In this document: in pieces, positions 16,662-24,631 of the stretch
How the letters are laid out: each line of letters opens with the position of its first letter
How positions within the stretch are numbered: position 1 is the first letter of the stretch
Assembly: GCF_000213055.1 (NCBI RefSeq)
Contig: NZ_CM001165.1
Coordinates: forward strand, 7,061,445-7,125,444
Reading direction: 5' to 3'
Source of the DNA: Streptomyces sp. Tu6071
Lineage (GTDB): Bacteria; Actinomycetota; Actinomycetes; Streptomycetales; Streptomycetaceae
Length of the DNA stretch: 64,000 nt
Notes under the pieces: model-generated
What the model saw: only the letters and a program-made list of their open reading frames with translations
Told to the model about the DNA's origin: nothing
Database searches by the model: none
Made by a program: the position numbers and the translations under genes

Positions 16662-16772
16662 TCAGCGCGTGCCGCTCGGGCGCGTACCGCCCGCGGTGGA
16701 GCGACACGCCGCGCTCGACACCCGGGCGAGGTCGACGTGGCGACGCCGCGTCAGAACCGTGCGCTGATCCAT
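16662..16772 (-). CDS. Putative 36-residue leader peptide upstream of ssuD
   Basis: ATG at 16772, TGA at 16664-16662, 36 residues. The core LTRRRHVDLARVSSAAC matches the short leader peptides seen before sulfur-metabolism operons in many Streptomyces (Arg-rich head, HVDLARVSSA, then Cys). It ends 128 bases before the ssuD start. The Cys codon near the middle suggests cysteine-dependent attenuation: slow translation at Cys would alter downstream RNA folding in the GC-rich 16534-16661 leader. That mechanism is inferred. The gene overlaps an in-frame upstream extension of ssuD in another frame, and I regard that extension as non-coding. Confidence 0.8.
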   Translation of the reverse strand: MDQRTVLTRRRHVDLARVSSAACRSTAGGTRPSGTR

Positions 16773-16825
16773 GCCCCGATCCAAACGGCGCCCGGCGGGG
16801 GTGTCAAGAGGCCCCCGCCGCCGGG

Positions 16826-17012
16826 GAGGTCCGGGGCCTGCCCGGAGGATCCGGAGCCTGTGAGGTCCGGGCCCTGTCCGGAACCCCCGGAGCTCGCGAG
16901 GTCCGGGTTCTGCCCGGAAGCGCCGGAGCCGCCGCAGCCAGAGAGGCCCGGAGCCCCGCCGCCGGGAGCCGGAGCCCCGCCACCGGGGGCCGGAGCGCCG
17001 GTGCGGGGGGCC
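16826..17012. repeat. Tandem repeats of 36 and 21 bases upstream of the leader peptide
   Basis: Three 36-base units (16826-16861, 16862-16897, 16898-16933), each starting GAGGTCCGGG or nearly so, are followed by three 21-base units (16950-16970, 16971-16991, 16992-17012), each starting GGAGC. They fill the gap between the ssuD leader and the stop of the hydrolase gene at 17038. Both periods are multiples of three and the frames are open, but the predicted peptides are pure Pro/Gly/Ser low complexity. I read it as a minisatellite, either non-coding or a remnant. Confidence 0.7.
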
Positions 17013-17037
17013 GGAGCGCCCGGGCCCCTCCCGGCGC

Positions 17038-17760
17038 TCAGCCCGTTCTCGTCGCGCGCCCCGCCCCCACCGCGACCGGCTCGGGTGCCGTGAATCCCTC
17101 GGCGACCTCCGGCGGCAGCGGGCCCGCGCCGAGAAGCCCGGTCACGGCGCCGACCGCGAGCCGCCGCCACATCCCCGCGTACCGCAGCATCGTGTGCTCC
17201 CCGCCCGTCAGCCGCACGCCCGAGGCCACCGCCCCTTCCTCGCGGGCGCGCGTGAGCAGCCGCCAGGAGGCGTCGGGCGAGGTGACCCGGTCCTGGTCGC
17301 CGTGGAGGATCACGAGTTCACGGCCCGCGAGCTGGGCGACCGGCTCGCCCTCGGGGCACCACGGAGCGAGCGCCACGATTCCGCGCACGGTGGGGTGTCC
17401 CGCGGCGCGCAGCGCGGCGCGCCCGCCCATCGAGTGCCCGAGCAGCACGACGGGGCGGTCGCCGTCGCGCGCGGCGAGGGCGTCGAGCGCGAGCAGGGTG
17501 TCCTGGAGCGGGTCGGCCGCGCTGCCGTTCCAGCCCCGGTAGCGGTAGCGCACCGGGACGACCTCGGCGCTGCGGCTCGGCAGGGCGCGCCGCAGCGCCG
17601 TCGCGAACGGCCGCATCCGCAGCGCGGCCGGCTGCCAGGGCCGCGCCGGTTCCCGCCCCTCCGCCTTGCCCCCGTGCAGCACCACGACGGTGCACCGCCC
17701 GCTTCCCGGTGCGTCCCTGCCCCGTTCCGATGCGCCGCGTACCGCTTCCCTGTCCGCCAC
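17038..17760 (-). CDS. Alpha/beta-fold hydrolase
   Basis: 240 residues from GTG 17760. The catalytic triad is visible: Ser in GHSMGG near residue 108, Asp in GDQDRV near 160 and His in GGEHTM near 197. There is no signal peptide, so it acts in the cytoplasm. The TVVVLHGGKAEG start places it with the small dienelactone-hydrolase/BAAT-like group. The substrate is unknown. It is on the same strand as, and 119 bases after, the PaaE-like gene, so it may be co-transcribed. The tandem repeat block follows its stop directly. Confidence 0.88.
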   Translation of the reverse strand: MADREAVRGASERGRDAPGSGRCTVVVLHGGKAEGREPARPWQPAALRMRPFATALRRALPSRSAEVVPVRYRYRGWNGSAADPLQDTLLALDALAARDGDRPVVLLGHSMGGRAALRAAGHPTVRGIVALAPWCPEGEPVAQLAGRELVILHGDQDRVTSPDASWRLLTRAREEGAVASGVRLTGGEHTMLRYAGMWRRLAVGAVTGLLGAGPLPPEVAEGFTAPEPVAVGAGRATRTG

Positions 17761-17879
17761 CTTCGTCCCCTTTCCGTCCGCCCGGACCCTACCGGGATGA
17801 TCCGTGGCCAAAGGTCCGGTGGACGGCTCGGGAATGTCGCGCCCCGGTTCGCCGGGGCGGCGGGTCCGGCCGGGCGTGC

Positions 17880-18986
17880 TCAGCTGTCGTAGTCGACGGT
17901 CAGCTTCTCGGAGACGGGGAAGGTCTGGCAGGTCAGCACGTACCCGGCGGAGACCTCGTTCTCCTCCAGGGCGAAGTTGCGGCGCATGTCCGCCTCGCCC
18001 TCGGTGACGAGCGCGCGGCACGTGCCGCAGACGCCGCCCTTGCAGGCGAAGGGCAGGTCCGAGCGGGTGGCCTGGGCGCCGTCGAGGAGGGTGCGGTCGC
18101 GCGGCAGCGCGTCGGTCGTGGAGCGGCCGTCGAGGACGATCGTGACCTCGCTCGCGGGGCCGTCCGCGGCGGGGCGGTCCGGGCGGACCGCCGGGGTGAT
18201 GGGCTCGCCGTCGGCGAAGAAGAGCTCCTGGTGGACGCGCGCGGCCGGGACACCGAGCCCGTCGAGCACGTCGCGCGCGTCGGTGACCATGCCGTGCGGG
18301 CCGCACAGCCACCAGTGGTCCGCCGCTTCGACGTCCACGAGCGCCGCGACCAGCGCCGCCAGGCGCTCCGCGTCGAGACGGCCGCTGAACAGCTCGGCCT
18401 CGCGCGGCTCGCGCGAGAGCACGTGCGCCAGCTCGAAGCGCGTCGGGTAGCGGTCCTTCAGGTCGGCCAGCTCGTCGGCGAACATCACGGTGCCCGCGCG
18501 CCGGTTCCCGTAGAAGAGCGTGACGCGCGAGTCCTCGTCCGCGCCGAGCACGGAAGCGGCGATGGAGAGCATGGGCGTGATCCCGGACCCCGCGGCGATG
18601 AGCACGTGGTGCCCCGGCGTCGCGAGATCGGGCGTGAAGAGGCCGGTCGGGGACATGACCTCGACCTCGTCGCCCTCCCGCACCTCGTGGACGAGCCAGG
18701 AGGAGAAGAGACCGCCGGGGACCTCGCGCACGCCGATGCGGGGCGCGGTCCCCGCCGGGGAGCAGATCGAGTACGAGCGCCGCTCGTCGCCGCCCTCCAC
18801 CTCGCGGCGCAGGGTCAGCGACTGGCCGGGGCGGTGCGCGTACTGCTCGGCGAGTTCCTCGGGGATGTCGAAGCCGACCGCGACGGCGTCCTCGCACAGC
18901 CGCTCCACCTGGGCGACACGGAGCGTGTGGAAGCCGGGGCGGCGCCGTGCGGATGGGCGCGCGCCCTCTACGGGGGTCGCGGTCAT
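17880..18986 (-). CDS. paaE: Phenylacetyl-CoA epoxidase reductase-like protein (PaaE type)
   Basis: 368 residues. The start at ATG 18986 has GAGGAG upstream. It has an N-terminal FAD-binding domain with RRSYSICS, an NAD(P)-binding domain with GSGITPMLS and WWLCGPHGM, and a C-terminal plant-type [2Fe-2S] ferredoxin domain with cysteines spaced CX4CX2CX29C (from about residue 314). This order (FAD-NAD-FeS) and the length match PaaE, which passes electrons from NADPH to the PaaABC oxygenase. No paaABCD genes are in the window, so it is an orphan copy or serves another oxygenase. It is controlled from a TetR-type operator just upstream. Confidence 0.88.
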   Translation of the reverse strand: MTATPVEGARPSARRRPGFHTLRVAQVERLCEDAVAVGFDIPEELAEQYAHRPGQSLTLRREVEGGDERRSYSICSPAGTAPRIGVREVPGGLFSSWLVHEVREGDEVEVMSPTGLFTPDLATPGHHVLIAAGSGITPMLSIAASVLGADEDSRVTLFYGNRRAGTVMFADELADLKDRYPTRFELAHVLSREPREAELFSGRLDAERLAALVAALVDVEAADHWWLCGPHGMVTDARDVLDGLGVPAARVHQELFFADGEPITPAVRPDRPAADGPASEVTIVLDGRSTTDALPRDRTLLDGAQATRSDLPFACKGGVCGTCRALVTEGEADMRRNFALEENEVSAGYVLTCQTFPVSEKLTVDYDS

Positions 18987-19001
18987 GTCGTACTCCTCAA
19001 C

Positions 19002-19030
19002 ATCTACCGACCGTTCGTTCGGGAGTAGAT
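19002..19030. promoter_or_regulatory. TetR-type operator upstream of paaE
   Basis: A nested dyad: outer arms ATCTAC (19002-19007) and GTAGAT (19025-19030), inner 16-base element CCGACCGTTCGTTCGG (19008-19023) with 12 of 16 positions symmetric. The inner element resembles ACCGACCGxxCGGT-like operators of actinobacterial TetR repressors of acyl-CoA and phenylacetate genes. It ends 16 bases upstream of the paaE ATG, overlapping the 5' leader, so repression by blocking transcription is likely. No tetR gene is adjacent. Confidence 0.6.
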
Positions 19031-19165
19031 TTCCAAAGATTCCCACGGGGTGCAAGCCCTCGACGGTGCGGCACGCGCCACGTGACGGGAGGGTGGGTAC
19101 GCGCAGGGACGGATTAAACGTGCAAAAGGTGCTTATAGGGCATGAGGGGCGGGCATCCCGTCCCC

Positions 19166-19405
19166 ATGAGTACCTACGCGACCCCCGTGTCCAACACCGA
19201 CGCAGATCCGAGCTTCACGACGGGCCTCGAACCGGGCGGCGGCGTCCCCCAGGGTGAGACCCCGCCCGCCGAGAGCAGTACGTCCGAGCCGGGGCCCTGG
19301 AAGGACCCGGCGCGCGGCTGGACCGCCGCCCCGCTCATCGCCGTCGGGGTGCTCGTGCTGTTCGTCGCGGGATTCTTCCTGGCGTACGCGGTGCTGATCC
19401 CGTAA
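19166..19405 (+). CDS. Small membrane protein (DUF6480-like)
   Basis: 79 residues from ATG 19166. A hydrophilic head contains TGLEPGGGVPQGETPPAESS, the hallmark of DUF6480 proteins, then PGPWKDPARGW and one hydrophobic helix (about 54-76) to the end. It is a single-pass membrane protein with the head probably in the cytoplasm. Its function is unknown, though the family is widespread in actinobacteria. It is divergent from paaE. Confidence 0.85.
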   Translation: MSTYATPVSNTDADPSFTTGLEPGGGVPQGETPPAESSTSEPGPWKDPARGWTAAPLIAVGVLVLFVAGFFLAYAVLIP

Positions 19406-19527
19406 ATCCGATCCGGCGATACCGCCTGGAATCACTCCAAAGGGTGGTTTGAGAGGGGTCCGGCAACGAGGGGCGGTGCTCACCCGTCGTACGGGGTGGA
19501 CGACCGTACGACCAGGGGGACCACCGC

Positions 19528-20145
19528 ATGACCCGCACCTCCGCCCGGCCCCGCCACGCCTGGCGCACCTCTCTCGCTCTCCTCGCGCTCAGCGCGGGCG
19601 GCCTGCTCGGCGCCGCGCCTGCCTTCGCGCAGAGCCCCGGCCCGCACTGGCTGCGTGCGAGCGAGCTGCCGCCGCACCCTTCCTCCCGCTGGTACGCGGG
19701 ACCCGTCACCGCCGGGCGCCCCGACCCACTGCCCCTCTGCGGCGGCGAGACCCTGCCGTCGACGGCGAGCCACCGCACCTTCCGCACCGACGTGGACACG
19801 CACGCCCTCCAGGTCGTCGTCGTGGAGCGCGACGCGCGGCGGGCCGCCGACTACGCGGAAGTGCTCCGCCGCGGCCTCGCGCGCTGCGCGGAGCGCGCCG
19901 CCGAGGACCCCGACGTCACCGCGACGCAGAAGTCCTACGGAAAACTCGACGTCGAGGAGGGCGCCCACGTCTACGGGGTGCACACCGTCACGAGCTGGGG
20001 CGCCTCCGACGTCTCGCTGTGGTCGGTGGGCCGTGACGGGCGCACGGTCACGCTCGTGGAGTGGGCCCAGCTCGGCGGCTTCGACTCCGCCCCCGTCCCC
20101 GCCTTCCGGCGGACGACCGTGACGGCGGTGAACAAGCTCCACTGA
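19528..20145 (+). CDS. Secreted hypothetical protein
   Basis: 205 residues. A clear signal peptide (Arg-rich start, LALLALSAGGLLGA core, APAFA before the cut at about residue 34). The mature part has two Cys residues (LPLCGGE near 71 and LARCAERA near 116) that could form one disulfide and a beta-rich second half. The layout recalls PknH-like extracellular sensor domains, but similarity is weak by eye. It stands alone; no kinase is adjacent. Confidence 0.8.
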   Translation: MTRTSARPRHAWRTSLALLALSAGGLLGAAPAFAQSPGPHWLRASELPPHPSSRWYAGPVTAGRPDPLPLCGGETLPSTASHRTFRTDVDTHALQVVVVERDARRAADYAEVLRRGLARCAERAAEDPDVTATQKSYGKLDVEEGAHVYGVHTVTSWGASDVSLWSVGRDGRTVTLVEWAQLGGFDSAPVPAFRRTTVTAVNKLH

Positions 20146-20165
20146 GCCCGGTACGCACGCCCGGG

Positions 20166-20492
20166 TCACGCGGGACGCGAGTGCGAGCGTCCCCGCTCGC
20201 GCCCGCCGAACCGCTCGGCGAGCACCCCGAGCACGAGGGCGTTCACGAGCGCGCCCACGAGGGGCCCGACCCAGAACAGCGCCGTCGGCAGCGCGGCGAA
20301 GATCATCGAAGCGGGGGCGGTGGAGAAGAAGATCCACACACCGGCCATGCTCGCGTCGGCGTGCGCCACGAGGTAGTGGTCGGCGATCACCCAGCACACG
20401 ACCCCGGCCACGAGCGCCAGGTACCCCAGGGGCAGCGGGCGCAGGAGCAGGCGGCGGGCGGTCGCGAGGACGGTGCGCGAGGAGGTGGTCAT
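20166..20492 (-). CDS. Small membrane protein (SCO4225-like)
   Basis: 108 residues with three predicted helices (about 20-38, 46-70 and 72-92). The middle contains ADASMAGVWIFFSTAPASMI, which resembles the SCO4225 family of Streptomyces membrane proteins. It ends in a charged Arg/His tail. Its function is unknown. It is convergent with the secreted protein ending at 20145, with only 20 bases between the stops. Confidence 0.8.
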   Translation of the reverse strand: MTTSSRTVLATARRLLLRPLPLGYLALVAGVVCWVIADHYLVAHADASMAGVWIFFSTAPASMIFAALPTALFWVGPLVGALVNALVLGVLAERFGGRERGRSHSRPA

Positions 20493-20689
20493 TGCCGGGG
20501 GCCTTTCGTCGGCCTGGACGTCCGTGGGCGGACGATCTGACCCCCCAAGACTCGCGCGCCGCGCCGCGGCGCACCTCCGTGGACGTACTCAGATCCGGTC
20601 TGGGTACCCGCGCCGCGGCAGCCTGGGCGATCATGGGTATCGTCCCCCGGGACGGCCCGACCGGGGCCGCACGAGTGCGAGGGGGACGG

Positions 20690-21541
20690 ATGCGCGCGCG
20701 GCGGTGGAGCGAGGTGGTGACCCACCACGGCGAGGGGCCGGGCTGGGACCCGGCGGCGGGGCGACTGCGCATCGTCGACCTGACGCGCGGCGAGCTGCTC
20801 ACCTTCGACGCCGACGCGCGGCCCGAGCGGCTGCGTCTCGGCGACGTGCTCGCCGCGTGGCGCCCGCGCGCGGGCGGCGGGATCGTCGCGGCCGTCGAGC
20901 GTGGATTCACGCTCGTGGACCCGGACGGGACGGTGCGCCCGGGGCCCGAGCTGTGGAGCGACCCGACCGTGCGGATGAACGACGGGGGCTGCGATCCGGC
21001 GGGCAGCTTCTACTGCGGCTCGATGGCCTACGACGCGCGGCGCGGCGCGGGCAGCGTCCACCGCCTCGCCCCCGACGGCACCACGAGCGTCGTGCACCGC
21101 GACGCCACGATCTCCAACGGCCTCGTCTGGGCCCCCGACGGCAGCGAGGCCCACTACGCCGACACCGGCACGGGCACGGTCTTCCGCCTCCACCCCGACC
21201 CGGTCACCGGCGACTTCGGCACGCTGGATCCGTGGGTGCGGATCGACCCGGCGGACGGCGGCCCCGACGGGATCACCCGCGACGCCGAGGGCGGCATCTG
21301 GATCGCCCTGTGGGGCGGGCACGCCGTCCGCCGCTACGCCCCGGACGGGACGCTCGACGCGGTCGTCGACGTCGGCGCCCGCCAGGTCAGCGCGTGCGCC
21401 TTCGGCGGCCCCGGCTACCGCGAGCTGTACATCACCACCTCGCGCCAGGACCTCGCCCCGCACGAGGACCCCGACGCGGGCGCGGTCTTCCGCGCCGAGC
21501 CAGGGGTGCGCGGGCTGCCCCCGCTCCCGTACGCGGGCTGA
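20690..21541 (+). CDS. SMP-30/gluconolactonase-like hydrolase
   Basis: 283 residues from ATG 20690 (Shine-Dalgarno-like GGGGGACGG). A six-bladed beta-propeller with SMP-30 blocks: EGPGWDP near the start carrying the metal-binding Glu, RMNDGGCDPAGSFYCGSM with the Asn and Asp ligands, ISNGLVWAPDG with the Asn ligand and PDGITRDAEGGIWIALW with the Asp ligand. It hydrolyses sugar lactones with a divalent metal ion. It adjoins, convergently, the sugar-acid catabolic arm starting at 21583, so a role in that pathway (lactone to sugar acid) is plausible but unproven. Confidence 0.92.
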   Translation: MRARRWSEVVTHHGEGPGWDPAAGRLRIVDLTRGELLTFDADARPERLRLGDVLAAWRPRAGGGIVAAVERGFTLVDPDGTVRPGPELWSDPTVRMNDGGCDPAGSFYCGSMAYDARRGAGSVHRLAPDGTTSVVHRDATISNGLVWAPDGSEAHYADTGTGTVFRLHPDPVTGDFGTLDPWVRIDPADGGPDGITRDAEGGIWIALWGGHAVRRYAPDGTLDAVVDVGARQVSACAFGGPGYRELYITTSRQDLAPHEDPDAGAVFRAEPGVRGLPPLPYAG

Positions 21542-21582
21542 GCGAGACGCGGGGCAGCGCCGCGACGCGGCCCCGCCCCCCG

Positions 21583-22434
21583 TTACGCCTGCACGAGCCG
21601 GTTCCGGTGCCGCCCGAGCCCCTCGGCCTCCAGCTCCATGACGTCCCCCGCGCGCAAATAGGGGAAGCGCCCCGAGAGCGCCACGCCCTCCGGCGTCCCG
21701 GTGTTGACGAGGTCGCCCGGCTCCAGGACGAGGTACTGCGACAGGTGCCGCACGATCTCGGCGACCGAGAAGACCATGTCGGCGGTCGAGGAGTCCTGCC
21801 GCGCCTCGCCGTTGACCCACGAGCGCAGCCGCACGGCCTGCGGGACGGGCAGCTCCTCGGCCGTCAGGACCCAGGGCCCCAGCGGGTTGAAGGTCTCGGA
21901 GCTCTTGCCCTTCGACCACTGCCCGCCCGGCGCGTCGAGCTGGACGGTGCGCTCCGAGACGTCGTTGGAGAGCACGTACCCGGCCACGTAGTCCAGCGGG
22001 TCCTCGTCGGCGCCGAGATACCGCGCCCGCTTCCCGATGACGACCCCGAGTTCCACCTCCCAGTCGGTGCGCTCGCTGCCGCGCGGAATCAGCACGTCGT
22101 CCTCGGGCCCCGCGAGCGCGTTCGGTCCCTTGTAGAAGAGGATCGGCTCGGCCGGCGGCTTCGCGCCCGACTCCGCGGCGTGCGCCGCGTAGTTCTGCCC
22201 GATGCAGAGCACCGCGCCGGGCCGGGCGAGCGGCGCCCCGACCCGCTGCCCCGCCACATCGACACGGAACAGCTCACCCGCGGCGTGCGCGCGGGCCACG
22301 CGTGCCGGACCGCCGTCGCGGAAGAACTCGGGGGTCAGGTCGTCGGTCAGGCCGCTCAGGTCGTAGTGGTGACCGTCCGTGCCGAGCAGGACGGGTCGTT
22401 CGGCACCGACGGCGCCGACGCGCTGGAGACGCAT
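21583..22434 (-). CDS. Fumarylacetoacetate-hydrolase-family protein
   Basis: 283 residues. N-terminal beta domain, then the FAH fold with CIGQNYAAHAAESG, PILFYKGPNAL, the metal-binding acidic residues in DWEVELGVVIGK and SNDVSERTVQ, and a GDLVNTGTPEGVAL end. Members cleave or hydrate acyl-pyruvates and 2,4-diketo-3-deoxy sugar acids. It is last in the minus-strand catabolic arm, 99 bases after the hydroxyacid dehydrogenase. In such arms it often performs the final cleavage to pyruvate plus a small acid or aldehyde. The exact substrate is not visible. Confidence 0.92.
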   Translation of the reverse strand: MRLQRVGAVGAERPVLLGTDGHHYDLSGLTDDLTPEFFRDGGPARVARAHAAGELFRVDVAGQRVGAPLARPGAVLCIGQNYAAHAAESGAKPPAEPILFYKGPNALAGPEDDVLIPRGSERTDWEVELGVVIGKRARYLGADEDPLDYVAGYVLSNDVSERTVQLDAPGGQWSKGKSSETFNPLGPWVLTAEELPVPQAVRLRSWVNGEARQDSSTADMVFSVAEIVRHLSQYLVLEPGDLVNTGTPEGVALSGRFPYLRAGDVMELEAEGLGRHRNRLVQA

Positions 22435-22533
22435 GGAAGAAGAACCTCCGGAGGGGGCGGTTGGATCACGGCTGGGAACGGCGGCGTCACGAGTCTGCCG
22501 CTTCGCGGGGCACGGGGGAAGACGGGGCCCCGC

Positions 22534-23568
22534 TCACTCGACCCGCACGAGCGCTTCGGGCCCGACCGCGTGGCGCAGCGGCCGGCCCGCGAGGTACCTC
22601 GCGATCTCGGCGACGGTGCTCGCGCCGAGCGCGTGCCTGCCCTCGACGGTCGCCGCCGCCTGGTGCGGGGTCAGCAGGACGTTCGGCAGCGCGCGCAGCG
22701 GATGGTCCACGGGCAGCGGCTCCGCGTCGTACACGTCGAGCGCCGCGTCGAGCCGCCCCGTGCCCACCTCGGCGAGCAGCGCCGCCTCGTCGACCAGCCA
22801 CGAGCGGGCGGTGTTGACGAGCCCCGCGCCGTCCGGGAGGAGGGCGAGCTCCCGCGCGCCGAGCAGGTGGCGCGTCTCCGGCACGGCCGGGGCGTGCAGC
22901 GCGAGGACGCGGCTCGTGCGCAGCACCTCGTCGAGCGGCGCGCCGCGCACGCCGAGCCGCTCCGCGTCGGCCGCGTCGAGGTACGGGTCGTGCACCGTCA
23001 CCTCGGCGCCGAGCGCCCGTACGAGCGCGATGTAGGCCCGGCCCGTGCGCGAGGCCCCGACGACACCGATCGGGCAGCCGAGGATCTCGTGCCGCTCCGG
23101 CGCCCGCGAGGCCGCCTCCCACGCCACCCCGGAGCGCAACGCGTGATCGAAGCGGTGCACGCGGTGCAGCAGGTTCAGCGTGAAGGTGAGCGCGACCTCC
23201 GCGACGGGCCGCGCCATCGCGCCGCCCGCCTGCGTCACCTTCACACCGCGCGCGAACACCTCGGGTCCCACGTATGGGCTCACCGCGCCCCCCGTGTGCG
23301 CGAGAAGACCCAACTCTGCTGCCTCCGCCAGGAGTTCGGCGTCGAGTGCGGGGGTGCCCCAGGAGGTGACGAGGACGTGTGGGCGGGTCGTGCGCAGAGC
23401 GCGGGCCAGCTCCGTACTGTCGCTGTGAGCGTCCAGGAGGGTCGGCTCGGCGAGGGCGCGGAGCCGGTCCCACGTTGCCGCCGTGAAGAACTGCCGCCGC
23501 AGGGCCGGGGGTACGGCGACGACGGCGCGGGGACGGGCCCCCGCCGCCCGATCAGCGGAGCCAGTCAT
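22534..23568 (-). CDS. D-isomer-specific 2-hydroxyacid dehydrogenase
   Basis: 344 residues. The start overlaps the stop of the upstream DapA-like gene by 17 bases. The NAD-binding loop is atypical, GVVGASRTGR, replacing the usual GxGxxG second Gly with Ser. The catalytic Arg (VNTAR), Glu (DAEPLP) and His (LLTPHQAA) are all present. It interconverts 2-hydroxy and 2-keto acids, or reduces the keto product of the pathway. It is part of the minus arm, coupled to the aldolase-like gene. Confidence 0.92.
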   Translation of the reverse strand: MTGSADRAAGARPRAVVAVPPALRRQFFTAATWDRLRALAEPTLLDAHSDSTELARALRTTRPHVLVTSWGTPALDAELLAEAAELGLLAHTGGAVSPYVGPEVFARGVKVTQAGGAMARPVAEVALTFTLNLLHRVHRFDHALRSGVAWEAASRAPERHEILGCPIGVVGASRTGRAYIALVRALGAEVTVHDPYLDAADAERLGVRGAPLDEVLRTSRVLALHAPAVPETRHLLGARELALLPDGAGLVNTARSWLVDEAALLAEVGTGRLDAALDVYDAEPLPVDHPLRALPNVLLTPHQAAATVEGRHALGASTVAEIARYLAGRPLRHAVGPEALVRVE

Positions 23569-24625
23569 CGAGGTGCTCCGCCACGAACGCGTCGTCCGTC
23601 AGCCACGGGTACGCCTTCGCCACCCGCGCGATCTCCTCGGCCTGCCCCGGCGAGAGCCCTTCGTCCACGTCCAGACACCACGTCCCGGCGAGCAGCCCCT
23701 GCCGCCGCAGCACCTCGTGCACCCCGGCGATGCAGCCCCTGAAGTCGTAGCGCACGTCGAAGACGGCCGCGTTGGACTCCGTCACCTGCGGGCCGCGCGC
23801 GAGGAGTGCGGTGAGCAGCGCGTGGTCGCCCGCGCGGGCCCGCCGCACCTCGTGGAAGAGCTGGACCGCTGTGCGGGTCCACACCGCCCAGTGCCCGAGC
23901 AGCCCGCCCGCGAACCACCGCTCGCCCTCCGCCGTGCGGTACGGCGTCAGGAGGTCCTGCACGATCGCGTCGTCGTTGCCGGTGTAGAGCGCGACCTCAC
24001 CCGCGCGGCCCGACGCGGCGACGGCCGCGACGACGTCCGCGGTGCGGTACCGGTCGAAGGGCGCCGTCTTGATCGCCACGACGGACTCGATCTCGGCGAG
24101 CGCGCTCCAGTACGCGGGGGACAGGCGCCTGCCGCCCACCGCTTCCTGGAGGTAGAAGCCGATGACGGGCAGCACCTCGCCCACCGCCCGGGTGCGTTCC
24201 AGGAGCCCCGCCTCGTCGGCGCCGGGCACGAGCGGGCTCAGCAGCACGGCGTCGTAACCGAGTTCGCGCGCGAGTTCCGCCTCGGCGACGGCCTGCCGCG
24301 TGTAGCCGCAAGCGCCCGCGACCCGGACGAAGGGCGCGGCGGCCTCCCCGGGCGGGCGGAGCCGGGCGGCCTCCTCGTCGACGGTCTCCGAGGCGAGTTC
24401 GAGCACGGGGCGCAGCAGGCCGACCGAGGGCTCGCGGATCGCGAACTGCGTCGTGTGCACCCCGACCGCGACGCCGCCCGCCCCGGCGGCGAGGTAGTAG
24501 CGGGTGAGGGCGCGCTGTCTGCGCTCGTCGAGGCGGCGGTCCGCGTCGAGCGCGAGCGGGTGGGCGGGGACGACCGTGCCGGCGGCGAGCGTGTCGAGCG
24601 GCGTGGGGGAGGGCGTTGCGGGCAC
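23552..24625 (-). CDS. DapA-family aldolase/dehydratase
   Basis: 357 residues from GTG 24625, seven bases after the stop of the epimerase-like gene. It is a class I aldolase TIM barrel: Schiff-base Lys in VVAIKTAPFDRY, the Tyr in IGFYLQEAVGG and a GACGYTR loop. It is longer than DapA itself (about 300) because of a C-terminal helical extension. In sugar-acid pathways this family cleaves or dehydrates 2-keto-3-deoxy acids. Its place between an epimerase-like gene and a 2-hydroxyacid dehydrogenase supports such a role. True lysine biosynthesis (dapA) is unlikely in this context. Confidence 0.9.
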   Translation of the reverse strand: MPATPSPTPLDTLAAGTVVPAHPLALDADRRLDERRQRALTRYYLAAGAGGVAVGVHTTQFAIREPSVGLLRPVLELASETVDEEAARLRPPGEAAAPFVRVAGACGYTRQAVAEAELARELGYDAVLLSPLVPGADEAGLLERTRAVGEVLPVIGFYLQEAVGGRRLSPAYWSALAEIESVVAIKTAPFDRYRTADVVAAVAASGRAGEVALYTGNDDAIVQDLLTPYRTAEGERWFAGGLLGHWAVWTRTAVQLFHEVRRARAGDHALLTALLARGPQVTESNAAVFDVRYDFRGCIAGVHEVLRRQGLLAGTWCLDVDEGLSPGQAEEIARVAKAYPWLTDDAFVAEHLDDWLR

Positions 24626-24631
24626 CGGTGA

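Noticed and set aside
16533..16707. N-terminal extension of ssuD to 16707
   Set aside because: The extra 58 residues are Arg/Pro/Ser-rich, lack family similarity and overlap the leader peptide. GTG at 16533 starts exactly at the conserved FHWFLPTN block.
16826..17012. CRISPR array
   Set aside because: Repeats are directly tandem without unique spacers and no cas genes are present.
16737..17093. Plus-strand Pro-rich frame over the tandem repeats
   Set aside because: Low complexity derived entirely from the DNA repeats, running antisense into the hydrolase gene without a Shine-Dalgarno.
20473..23742. A plus-strand open frame of about 1,090 codons
   Set aside because: It crosses genes on both strands with recognisable families (SMP-30, FAH, hydroxyacid dehydrogenase), and its own translation is Arg/Pro low complexity.
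23552..24625. Lysine-biosynthesis dapA
   Set aside because: Longer than DapA, embedded in a sugar-acid operon, and with no other lysine genes.
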